From Flavobacterium psychrophilum (GTDB lineage Bacteria > Bacteroidota > Bacteroidia > Flavobacteriales > Flavobacteriaceae), in NCBI GenBank assembly GCA_003243255.1, contig QFQM01000175.1, positions 1-9,310 on the forward strand: a stretch of 9,310 nucleotides of DNA. Direction: 5' to 3'. Shown piece after piece: positions 1 to 6,459 of the stretch. The notes under the pieces are model-generated. The model had not been told where the DNA came from and did not search any database. It was given only the letters and a program-made list of their open reading frames with translations. Position numbers and translations under genes: made by a program. Every line of letters begins with the position of its first letter. Position 1 is the stretch's first letter.

Positions 1-1
1 G

Positions 2-1354
2 AATAATACTGTTGTTTCTTCTGGAAATAATAGTTCAGACAACGCTACATTAAAAAATCAAAAGACTACAACAACTGATACTACTCGTGATGAGTCAGTA
101 AAAACAGGTATAAATACCAAAAAAAGCACAAAAGTTTCTTATAACAATATAACTGCAAAAACTACAAAACAATCTGCAGTAGCTACAGGAAAACAAAATA
201 AGGCGAGCAAAAACGATAAGAATTATAATAGGAATTCTCAATCGGCAACTGCACATACTGAAAAACGCACATCAGCAAAAACTAAAAGAATATCCAAAAA
301 CAATACAGCTGCGACAAATCGTATAGCTGCTTCAGTAAATGTCTCTAAAAAAGACAATCATACTGATACTACAAATGGAAATACTTCTGTAAAAAATAAC
401 AGCGTAACAAAAGATCCGGATTCAAAAACTGATTCATCGGTACCAGCCGCTACTAGCAGTAATAATGTTACTGCAAATAATGAAAAGGTTTCATCAGCTA
501 TAGAAACAAAAAGCATTGGCGGTGTAAATATTGAAAACATAACCGATACAACAAAAGTTGCGGCAGACAGTCTGAAAGTAACTGTTGCCACAGAAGAAAC
601 TAAAAAAGACGATGAAAATAAAAAAGACAGCATACCGCCTGTACCCTACAAGAAATTTTCGGTATATGCTTATGGAGGCCCCTCGTATTTTAGCTTCCCG
701 AACAGAACGGTTGTAACCGATTCCACAACTTCTGACATTAATACTAAATCCACAACTCGTTTTGGAGTGCTTCTTGGTTACAACCTGAATCGTAAATTAA
801 GCATCCGAACCGGAGTTTCGGTATATAAACTTAAACAATCAGCTAATGGTATTAAGCTAAATTATACGATGGAATCCACCGGGACAGACATCGGAATAAT
901 GCCCCCTGATAATTTTACCTGGATCGACTACACTGGCGGAGTAACTAATGGTTCCGTAATTGATAAACTTGCTACTGTTTCTGTTAATAACTATGCCGCC
1001 ATCATCAATATTGACCGCGAACTAAGTTACTTTGAAATTCCGTTTGAAGTGAATTACAACCTGTTTGACCGCCGGTTCGGGATAAATGTATTTGGAGGAG
1101 GAAGTATGCTTTTACTCAATAAAAATGAAGTAACCGCGTATAACGAAAAAGGCAAAATGTATTTGGGCGAATGGAATGCAGCCAAAAAAACAAGCTTTAC
1201 CGGAGCTCTTGGACTTGGATTATATTATAAAATAAGCCCTTCAATACAGGTTAATACTGAACCGGTATTTAATTATTACTTCAATTCGTATAGCGACAGT
1301 AAGCCTTATTCATTCACTTTCAGAATTGGACTGCAATACAATTTTGACTTCTAA
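2..1354 (+). CDS. Disordered linker plus outer-membrane beta-barrel protein (5' end missing); possible dual membrane-spanning anti-sigma factor
   Basis: The frame is open from base 2, so 450 residues are visible and the true start lies left of the window; internal GTG codons such as that at 767 are not starts. Visible residues 1-215 are low-complexity, rich in Lys, Thr, Asn, Ser and Ala with almost no hydrophobic runs, basic at first and more acidic near the end. From residue 216 (base 647) the sequence becomes a barrel: eight amphipathic strands can be drawn, with short turns (NLNRK, NLFDRR, KISPS) alternating with long loops, and the protein ends in Phe (QYNFDF), the usual outer-membrane barrel signature. 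With the linker in the periplasm, the long loops face outside, the largest at about 836-1024. In Bacteroidota a cytoplasmic anti-sigma head, one membrane helix, such a linker and a C-terminal barrel occur together and pair with an ECF sigma factor. The head and helix are not visible, so that role is inference; a plain PorT-like barrel protein is the alternative. Confidence 0.8.
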   Translation, partial: NNTVVSSGNNSSDNATLKNQKTTTTDTTRDESVKTGINTKKSTKVSYNNITAKTTKQSAVATGKQNKASKNDKNYNRNSQSATAHTEKRTSAKTKRISKNNTAATNRIAASVNVSKKDNHTDTTNGNTSVKNNSVTKDPDSKTDSSVPAATSSNNVTANNEKVSSAIETKSIGGVNIENITDTTKVAADSLKVTVATEETKKDDENKKDSIPPVPYKKFSVYAYGGPSYFSFPNRTVVTDSTTSDINTKSTTRFGVLLGYNLNRKLSIRTGVSVYKLKQSANGIKLNYTMESTGTDIGIMPPDNFTWIDYTGGVTNGSVIDKLATVSVNNYAAIINIDRELSYFEIPFEVNYNLFDRRFGINVFGGGSMLLLNKNEVTAYNEKGKMYLGEWNAAKKTSFTGALGLGLYYKISPSIQVNTEPVFNYYFNSYSDSKPYSFTFRIGLQYNFDF

Positions 1355-1428
1355 AACACTAAATAACAATCAAATACACTATATACGAAATTTTATTTTC
1401 CTTATGAAAAGTTAAAATGAAAAAATAA

Positions 1429-1450
1429 TTACACTATCGTGTAACTTTTT
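1429..1450 (+). terminator. Hairpin terminator after the barrel gene
   Basis: TTACAC and GTGTAA form a perfect 6-bp stem around the loop TATC, followed by C and five T. It lies 75 bases after the barrel gene stop and 52 bases before the rpoD start. The stem is AT-rich and the T run short, so termination may be incomplete. The same dyad could instead be a protein-binding site in the rpoD leader. Confidence 0.45.
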
Positions 1451-1489
1451 GCCTGCTTGCTACGTACAATATATACATACATAAAACTC

Positions 1490-1495
1490 AGGAAA
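1490..1495 (+). promoter_or_regulatory. Shine-Dalgarno-like AGGAAA before rpoD
   Basis: AGGAAA ends 6 bases before the ATG at 1502. Strong Shine-Dalgarno sites are uncommon in this phylum, so this one helps fix the start. It supports the ATG over an in-frame TTG at 1457, which would add 15 residues unlike the conserved N-terminus of the family. Confidence 0.45.
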
Positions 1496-1501
1496 CGTTA
1501 C

Positions 1502-2365
1502 ATGAGACAATTAAAAATTACCAAGCAGGTAACCAACAGGGAGACTGCTTCATTAGACAAGTACCTTCAGGAAATTGGAAAAGTGGACTTGATCACTGCG
1601 GATGAGGAGGTAGAGTTAGCACAACGTATAAAAGCCGGAGACCAGAGAGCACTTGAGAAACTGACAAAAGCCAATTTACGTTTCGTTGTATCAGTAGCTA
1701 AACAATATCAAAACCAGGGTCTGACACTTCCCGATCTTATCAACGAAGGAAACTTAGGACTTATAAAAGCCGCGCAGCGTTTTGACGAAACACGTGGTTT
1801 TAAATTTATATCCTATGCGGTATGGTGGATTCGTCAGTCTATACTTCAGGCTCTTGCAGAGCAGTCACGTATAGTACGTTTGCCACTTAACAAAATTGGA
1901 TCGATCAATAAGATCAATAAAATGTATGCTTTGCTAGAGCAGAGCAATGAGCGTGCTCCTTCGGCTGAAGAGATCGCAAAAGAGCTTGACATGACAGTAA
2001 ATGACGTTAAGGAGAGTATGAAAAACTCAGGACGTCACCTTTCAATGGATGCTCCGCTTGTAGAAGGTGAAGATTCTAACCTTTATGACGTACTACGTTC
2101 AGGTGAGTCTCCAAACCCGGATCGCGAGCTAATTCACGAGTCACTTCGTACAGAAATTGAGCGTGCACTTGAAACTTTGACGCCTCGTGAGGCCGATGTG
2201 GTTAGATTATACTTCGGTTTAGGCGACCAGCACCCTATGACTCTTGAAGAAATTGGAGAAACTTTTGACCTTACACGTGAGCGTGTTCGTCAGATTAAAG
2301 AGAAGGCTATCAGAAGGTTAAAACACACTTCAAGAAGCAAGATCCTTAAAACCTACCTTGGTTAA
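1502..2365 (+). CDS. rpoD: Primary RNA polymerase sigma factor (sigma-A/RpoD, short Bacteroidota form)
   Basis: This is the housekeeping sigma factor, which binds core RNA polymerase and recognises the Bacteroidota promoter elements near -33 and -7. The product has 287 residues. Region 1.2 covers about residues 15-50 ([20 protein letters not shown]). Region 2 covers about 55-125, including [17 protein letters not shown] and the aromatic-rich segment [11 protein letters not shown] used for -7 recognition and melting. Region 3 lies at about 130-205. Region 4 (about 215-275) carries the helix-turn-helix [19 protein letters not shown]. Region 1.1 and the non-conserved insert of the larger Proteobacterial RpoD are absent, as is normal in this phylum. 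The ATG at 1502 is chosen because translation from it gives the family's usual N-terminus and it follows AGGAAA. The gene stands alone, with a hairpin on each side; no clear promoter was found upstream. Confidence 0.97.
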   Translation: MRQLKITKQVTNRETASLDKYLQEIGKVDLITADEEVELAQRIKAGDQRALEKLTKANLRFVVSVAKQYQNQGLTLPDLINEGNLGLIKAAQRFDETRGFKFISYAVWWIRQSILQALAEQSRIVRLPLNKIGSINKINKMYALLEQSNERAPSAEEIAKELDMTVNDVKESMKNSGRHLSMDAPLVEGEDSNLYDVLRSGESPNPDRELIHESLRTEIERALETLTPREADVVRLYFGLGDQHPMTLEEIGETFDLTRERVRQIKEKAIRRLKHTSRSKILKTYLG

Positions 2366-2384
2366 TTACATATTACAGCAAAAA

Positions 2385-2433
2385 AGACTGCCTGAATTTC
2401 ATATTTTAAATAAAATTTGTATTTTGGCAGTCT
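2385..2433 (+). terminator. First hairpin after rpoD, probable terminator
   Basis: AGACTGCC (2385-2392) pairs exactly with GGCAGTCT (2426-2433). Between the arms, ATTTT (2403-2407) and AAAAT (2412-2416) can form an inner stem. It begins 19 bases after the rpoD stop. Only a weak T run follows (GATTTTG), so it may act in mRNA 3' end stability rather than as a strong terminator. Confidence 0.55.
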
Positions 2434-2471
2434 GATTTTGTATGTAACAACTGAAAATATTTAAAACTACA

Positions 2472-2497
2472 AACAGTTCAATAACTGTTCGTTTTTT
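2472..2497 (+). terminator. Second hairpin after rpoD with a T run
   Basis: AACAGTT (2472-2478) and AACTGTT (2483-2489) form a perfect 7-bp stem with the loop CAAT. CG and six T (2492-2497) follow. The shape fits a rho-independent terminator, with an AT-rich stem. Confidence 0.55.
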
Positions 2498-2509
2498 GAT
2501 TGATGATTG

Positions 2510-2538
2510 AACTCCGGCTGATTACCGGAGTTTTTTTT
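2510..2538 (+). terminator. Strong intrinsic terminator (third hairpin after rpoD)
   Basis: AACTCCGG (2510-2517) pairs with CCGGAGTT (2525-2532) around a 7-base loop, CTGATTA, and the stem runs directly into eight T (2531-2538). This is a textbook rho-independent terminator, the strongest of the three between rpoD and rpe. It insulates rpe from rpoD transcription. Confidence 0.88.
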
Positions 2539-2738
2539 GGTCTAAACCTTCCGTTTTGGCAACTACTCAAATTAAATACGGAAAATCTTACATACAAAAC
2601 GCATCTTATACCATTAAATTGTACGACTCCCTGTATTTTCTGTAAGAATTTAATTTCCTTAAACGCTAGCCCTGTCTTAAACCGGCCAAAAAATACATAA
2701 TTAGAATTTTTAGAGCGTTAATTTTATGACATTGTCAT
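2539..2738. other. Non-coding gap before the rpe promoter
   Basis: The whole rpoD-rpe gap is 424 bases; this is the part after the terminators. I see no gene in it. A 66-codon open frame from 2500 begins inside the terminator and is not credible. Weak inverted repeats occur: TTCCGT with ACGGAA near 2549-2584, and ATTAAATT (2613-2620) with AATTTAAT (2647-2654). They are AT-rich and match no RNA family that I recognise. Confidence 0.4.
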
Positions 2739-2769
2739 TTTGTGGCTTAGGCAGTTAAAGTTATCTTTG
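2739..2769 (+). promoter_or_regulatory. Bacteroidota-type promoter for rpe
   Basis: TTTG (2739-2742) and TATCTTTG (2762-2769) are separated by 19 bases. This matches the Bacteroidota primary promoter consensus of TTTG or TTG near -33 and TAnnTTTG near -7. Transcription would start near 2775, giving a leader of about 15 A-rich bases with no Shine-Dalgarno site. The factor expected to use it is the sigma factor encoded just upstream. Confidence 0.85.
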
Positions 2770-2789
2770 CCTAAACATACAAATTCACA

Positions 2790-3452
2790 ATGAAAAATAC
2801 ACTAATTGCACCTTCTGTGCTTTCGGCTGATTTTGCCAACCTGCAACGCGATATCGAAATGATAAACAACAGTGAGGCCGACTGGTTTCACATTGATATT
2901 ATGGATGGTGTTTTCGTACCAAACATTTCTTTCGGTATGCCGGTACTTGAAGCTATAACACGTCATGCTAAAAAAACTATCGACGTACACTTAATGATCG
3001 TTAACCCGGATCAGTACATCAAAACGTTTGCTCAGCTTGGCGCTACAAACCTTACTGTACACATTGAGGCTTGTACACACCTTCACCGTACGCTTCAGGC
3101 TATCAAAGCTGAGGGCATGAAAGCTGGTATTGCAGTTAATCCGCATACTAACGTATCGCTTCTTGAAGACGTAATCAAAGACGTTGATGTAGTTTGCCTA
3201 ATGAGCGTTAACCCAGGCTTTGGCGGACAGTCATTTATCGAAAGGACTTACGACAAAGTAAAACAGCTTAAAGAAATCATTACCCGTAACGGCGCTTCAA
3301 CACTTATCGAAATCGATGGTGGGGTGAGCGATAAAAATGCAAAACAACTGGTTGAGGCAGGTGCCGATGTGCTTGTTGCCGGAAACTATGTGTTCAGGGC
3401 TGAAGACCCGGTTGCAACCATAGCGGGACTTAAGAAGCTGACTTCTTTTTAA
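2790..3452 (+). CDS. rpe: Ribulose-phosphate 3-epimerase
   Basis: This cytoplasmic enzyme interconverts D-ribulose 5-phosphate and D-xylulose 5-phosphate in the pentose phosphate pathway. The 220-residue length and motifs fit the TIM-barrel family throughout. APSVLSADF is at 7-15 and HIDIMDGVFVPN at 34-45. VHLM contains His67, MSVNPGFGGQ is at 138-147 and EIDGGV at 174-179. His34, Asp36, His67 and Asp176 are in the expected metal-binding positions, with Asp36 and Asp176 as the acid/base pair. The phosphate-binding segment near the end reads VAGNYVF. The ATG is placed about 15 bases after the predicted transcription start, and the conserved N-terminus leaves little doubt about it. The gene follows rpoD but has its own promoter and is cut off from it by terminators; it may be co-transcribed with the hydrolase gene 62 bases downstream. 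Confidence 0.97.
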   Translation: MKNTLIAPSVLSADFANLQRDIEMINNSEADWFHIDIMDGVFVPNISFGMPVLEAITRHAKKTIDVHLMIVNPDQYIKTFAQLGATNLTVHIEACTHLHRTLQAIKAEGMKAGIAVNPHTNVSLLEDVIKDVDVVCLMSVNPGFGGQSFIERTYDKVKQLKEIITRNGASTLIEIDGGVSDKNAKQLVEAGADVLVAGNYVFRAEDPVATIAGLKKLTSF

Positions 3453-3482
3453 ATTTCCAAAATCCAAATAAACATCCAAACC

Positions 3483-3494
3483 GGCCGCAAGGCC
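3483..3494 (+). other. Small GC-rich hairpin with GCAA tetraloop in the rpe-GH30 gap
   Basis: GGCC, GCAA, GGCC forms a four-pair stem capped by a GNRA-type tetraloop, 20 bases before the hydrolase ATG in otherwise AT-rich DNA. No T run follows, so it is not a terminator. It may stabilise or process a joint rpe-hydrolase transcript, or be incidental. Confidence 0.3.
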
Positions 3495-3514
3495 AACATC
3501 TATTCAAACATTTT

Positions 3515-4960
3515 ATGAAAAAAATTCCATTATTAATCCTTTTGGCTTCAGGCAGCGTGCTTTGGGGACAAAACAAAAAGCCTTTTGCTACTGATGGCAA
3601 AAAGGTGACAGTGTATACCACTGCCGAAAAAACAGGACAGAAACTGAGTGCCGGACAGGGTATGCTTTCGTTTACCGAACTGAAGCAGCCTCTTGAAACG
3701 CAAATCTCTGTATTTGTTGACCCTAACAAAACGTTCCAGACGGTAATGGGTATCGGTGGTGCGATTACTGATGCTTCGGCGGAGACTTTTGGTAAACTTT
3801 CAAAAGACAAGCAGAAGGAAATTATCGAAGCGTACTATGATCCGAACAAAGGTATCGGGTACACACTGGCGAGAACTACCATCCACAGCAGTGACTTCTC
3901 AAGCGGAAGCTACACCTACATTAAAGAAGGTGACAAGGAACTGAAATCGTTCAGCGTAGATCATGACAAGAAATACCGTATCCCGATGATCAAGCAGGCT
4001 ATCGCTACTGCAGGAGGCAAACTGACGATGTATGCTTCTCCGTGGAGCCCACCGGCTTTTATGAAGGATAACAAAAACATGCTAAAAGGCGGTAAGCTAC
4101 TTCCGGAGTTCTTCCAGCCGTGGGCAAACTATTACACTAAGTTCGTTAAGGCATATGAGAAAGAAGGCATTCCTATCTGGGGTATCTCTATACAGAATGA
4201 GCCAATGGCAACCCAGACATGGGAGTCTTGTATCTTTACAGGTGAGGAAGAGCGCGATTTCCTTAAGAACTACCTTGGCCCAACAATGAAAAAAGAAGGT
4301 CTTGGTGATAAAAAGATCATTGCATGGGACCACAACCGCGATATGCTGTTCCAGAGGGCAAGCACTGTGCTTAACGACCCTGAAGCAGCTAAATATGTTT
4401 GGGGTATCGGGTACCACTGGTATGAGAACTGGAGCGGTGGCGAACAGATGTTCGATAACCTGAAACTGGTTCACGAAACGTATCCTGAAACCAACCTTAT
4501 CTTTACCGAAGGGTGTAAAGAGAAATTTGACATCAATAAAGTATACGACTGGAAACTGGGAGAACTTTACGGAACAAACATGATCAACGATTTCAACAAT
4601 GGTATTGTTGCATGGACTGACTGGAACATCCTTCTTGACGAAACAGGGGGACCTAATCACGTTTTCAACCTTTGTTTTGCACCAATACACGCTAATGTAA
4701 AAACAGGAGAGGTTATGTATACTAATGAATATTACTACATAGGCCACTTCTCTAAATTCGTGCGCCCGGGTGCTAAACGTATTGCTGTTTCACCAAGCCG
4801 TAGTGCTATCAGCGCAACGGGATTCATCAATACCGATGGTAAAGTTGCTGTTATCGTAATGAATAAAGGCGACCAGAAAGTAAACTATAACCTTTGGATA
4901 GAAGGCAAAGCCGTAGAAGTTGCGAGTGAACCTCACTCAATACAGACACTGGTTTTCTAA
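3515..4960 (+). CDS. Secreted glycoside hydrolase family 30 (glucosylceramidase / beta-1,6-glucanase type)
   Basis: The 481-residue product belongs to the retaining GH30 family, which cleaves beta-linked glucosides. A signal peptide spans about residues 1-18, with cleavage likely before Gln19 (LWG/QNKK). The catalytic barrel includes GIGGAITDASAETF (79-92), ARTTIHSSDF (119-128) and SPWSPPAFMK (175-184). IQNEP carries the acid/base Glu229 and FTEGC the nucleophile Glu332. AWTDWN, shortly after (366-371), resembles the matching stretch of human acid beta-glucosidase. The last 65 residues or so form the small beta-sandwich typical of the family. Both catalytic residues and the normal length are present, so it should be active. 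The substrate is uncertain: beta-1,6-glucan or other beta-glucoside are both possible. No TonB-dependent transporter, SusD or regulator is adjacent. The gene lies 62 bases after rpe with no recognisable promoter between, and a strong terminator follows. Confidence 0.92.
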   Translation: MKKIPLLILLASGSVLWGQNKKPFATDGKKVTVYTTAEKTGQKLSAGQGMLSFTELKQPLETQISVFVDPNKTFQTVMGIGGAITDASAETFGKLSKDKQKEIIEAYYDPNKGIGYTLARTTIHSSDFSSGSYTYIKEGDKELKSFSVDHDKKYRIPMIKQAIATAGGKLTMYASPWSPPAFMKDNKNMLKGGKLLPEFFQPWANYYTKFVKAYEKEGIPIWGISIQNEPMATQTWESCIFTGEEERDFLKNYLGPTMKKEGLGDKKIIAWDHNRDMLFQRASTVLNDPEAAKYVWGIGYHWYENWSGGEQMFDNLKLVHETYPETNLIFTEGCKEKFDINKVYDWKLGELYGTNMINDFNNGIVAWTDWNILLDETGGPNHVFNLCFAPIHANVKTGEVMYTNEYYYIGHFSKFVRPGAKRIAVSPSRSAISATGFINTDGKVAVIVMNKGDQKVNYNLWIEGKAVEVASEPHSIQTLVF

Positions 4961-4976
4961 AAAATATACAGAGCAC

Positions 4977-5005
4977 AAAAAAGGCAGCCAATGGCTGCCT
5001 TTTTT
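4977..5005. terminator. Strong bidirectional intrinsic terminator
   Basis: GGCAGCC (4983-4989) and GGCTGCC (4993-4999) form a 7-bp GC-rich stem with the 3-base loop AAT. Six A precede it (4977-4982) and six T follow (5000-5005), so it can work on both strands. It ends the rightward hydrolase transcript 16 bases after that gene's stop. It also ends the leftward transcript, and its A/T run overlaps the stop codon of the decayed gene at 5004. Confidence 0.92.
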
Positions 5006-5513
5006 ATTCGGGCTTCATAAACCCATGAAAACCCGTATTTAGCCATCTAGCAATGGCAGAAGAAGGAAAAATACCTGACATTGGTAATTCCTGATATTCT
5101 TCAGTAAGTTCTCCTATATATTTTCTGTTTTCGGGGTCATATTGCCAAATGAACCAATTGTATGACTTTTTAACCATTGACTAAACATCGTTCGTTTGTC
5201 GAAAAACTGGTGGTTCAAACTCATTTTCTAAAGGAAGATTTCCAATTATCGTCCATAATCCATCCTTGAGTCCTTCAAAAACACGTGTATGAGCCATGAA
5301 ATCAATCTCATCATATAATAGATTACTAATTACCAATTCTTAGTCTTGAGATAAAATGATTTTGAAAGCCCTAATAACATGACCCGCCATATAATTATCG
5401 TCTTTATAAAGAAATTGGAAATAACGTTTGTTAGAGTTGTCTAATTTAACTTCAAGTATATCTCCAGAGGAAATCGTAAACTTGCCTTTCTTAAGATTTT
5501 TATTTAATTCCAT
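5004..5513 (-). pseudogene. Decayed Imm26-like immunity gene with two in-frame stops
   Basis: Read leftward from an ATG at 5513, one frame of 169 codons runs to a TAA at 5004-5006. It is interrupted only by TAA at codon 58 (5340-5342) and TAG at codon 111 (5181-5183), with no frameshift. The residues between still look like a folded protein: SSGDILEVKLDN near the start, YFQFLYKDDNYMAGHVIRAF, YDEIDFMAHTRVF, and NWFIWQYDPENRKYIGEL near the end. From memory these resemble the Imm26 group of immunity proteins, which protect against polymorphic or contact-dependent toxins in Bacteroidota. No toxin gene lies within the window. The lack of frameshifts suggests recent inactivation or base errors in the sequence. 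It lies 37 bases after the retropepsin-like gene, on the same strand. The family call is moderate; the interrupted frame is directly visible. Confidence 0.75.
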
Positions 5514-5550
5514 TTGATTAAAAATTAAAAAGCAATTACCTGCAAATATT

Positions 5551-6456
5551 TCATTTCTGAGAATAGGACTTATTTTTAAGGCTGTTTGATTTTAAATAAA
5601 TAAACCCTGCTTTAATATCTATTATGATATTAAAACGTTTCAGTACATCTCCTCCCAAAACGCTCATTTTTTGCCTGCCGATTGCGCCACTAAAAAATCC
5701 TACAGGAATATTGGTCAATTTTTGACTGCCAATACTGAATGATGGAAGGATTGCTTTTTGAGTCTTTAAAATATTATCAAAAGAGTCTTTCAATTCTTTT
5801 TCGGCAACAATTTTTAATTTTTGACTGAGTTGATTCTCAGTTGCGAAAGTATCATCAAACAGAACTGTTCCATAATATCCGGAATGGATCAGGAACTTAT
5901 TCTTCAAATCTATTCCGTCAACATCTGCTGATGCTTCTAAAAAAAGAGCATCATTCCCTGAAGTTAGCTTCAGTTTCTCAAACTTTTTAGCCTTTTCAGG
6001 CAGTTCTGAATGCAGTATTATTACTTTTTTTTCGAAGTCTATTTCAATGATCTTTCCTTCGAAAAAATCTATTCCAAACTTACCATCGGTATACTGTCCC
6101 GAATTCTCATCTTCCCAAAGTGAAATATTCTGCCAATTTAATTCACCTATCTGTATTGAATTGTGTTCGCTAAACCTTGATTCACTGTCTCCTCCCCAGC
6201 TTTTAATATTCTGAACTCCTTCAAAATTTACTGTTTTTAAACGCTTCACCGCTTCAGTAGTTAGCGCAACCGCACTTGTAGCCGTGTGAAACATCAGCTT
6301 TACCGTATCTTTTTCATTTATCGCGGCCTTTACAGAAATATTATTGTACTCCGTAAGTTCAAACGGAATAACATACTTCTTTTTGGATTTTTCCTGAGCC
6401 GATAAAGAAAGGCTGAAAGCACCCAGAATTATAGTAATAAATATCCTGAATTTCAT
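5551..6456 (-). CDS. Exported retropepsin-like protein with His in place of both catalytic Asp
   Basis: The 301-residue product starts with a signal peptide, cleaved probably after Ala20 (LSLSA/QEK), so it acts in the periplasm or beyond. The rest has two similar lobes as in clan AA aspartic proteases. Lobe one has LMFHTATSAVAL (54-65) where LxFDTGA/S is expected, and later DGKFGIDFFEGKIIEIDF, like the usual DGxxGxDFL segment. Lobe two has FLIHSGYYGTVLF (188-200) where FLxDTGxxGT is expected, and ends with SVLGGDVLKRFNIIID, the typical closing element. Thus both catalytic aspartates are replaced by His (57 and 191) while the fold markers remain; by the usual mechanism it should not be a protease. 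The ATG follows the tolC-like stop by 3 bases (TAAGGTATG), implying translational coupling. A binding or regulatory role with the efflux system is possible but unproven. The coding sequence is visibly more AT-rich than the efflux genes, so it may have been added to the operon later. Confidence 0.82.
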   Translation of the reverse strand: MKFRIFITIILGAFSLSLSAQEKSKKKYVIPFELTEYNNISVKAAINEKDTVKLMFHTATSAVALTTEAVKRLKTVNFEGVQNIKSWGGDSESRFSEHNSIQIGELNWQNISLWEDENSGQYTDGKFGIDFFEGKIIEIDFEKKVIILHSELPEKAKKFEKLKLTSGNDALFLEASADVDGIDLKNKFLIHSGYYGTVLFDDTFATENQLSQKLKIVAEKELKDSFDNILKTQKAILPSFSIGSQKLTNIPVGFFSGAIGRQKMSVLGGDVLKRFNIIIDIKAGFIYLKSNSLKNKSYSQK

Positions 6457-6459
6457 ACC

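Larger units (their letters stand above)
2436..2599. repeat. 12-bp perfect inverted repeat enclosing two hairpins
   Basis: TTTTGTATGTAA at 2436-2447 is the exact reverse complement of TTACATACAAAA at 2588-2599. The arms enclose 140 bases that contain the hairpins at 2472 and 2510. Such a match is unlikely by chance at this spacing, though AT richness raises the odds. No transposase, target duplication or second copy is visible in the window. Confidence 0.5.

Noticed and set aside
358..633. 91-codon open frame on the - strand opposite the barrel protein linker
   Set aside because: It is a hydrophobic mirror of the Thr/Lys/Asn-rich linker codons; the + strand frame continues into a convincing barrel.
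1442..1449. TAACTTTT as the -7 element of an rpoD promoter
   Set aside because: It differs from TAnnTTTG in the last base, has no TTG at the right distance upstream, and overlaps the hairpin; too weak to list as a promoter.
2500..2700. 66-codon open frame on the + strand between rpoD and rpe
   Set aside because: It begins immediately before and reads through a strong intrinsic terminator, has no ribosome binding site and no recognisable protein pattern.
4097..4747. 216-codon open frame on the - strand inside the GH30 gene
   Set aside because: It is fully antisense to conserved catalytic sequence and is explained as a shadow of that gene.
5004..5513. Stop codon readthrough or recoding as the explanation for the interrupted immunity-like gene
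   Set aside because: Two different stop codons (TAA and TAG) are involved, neither in a visible recoding context; ordinary decay or sequence error is simpler.
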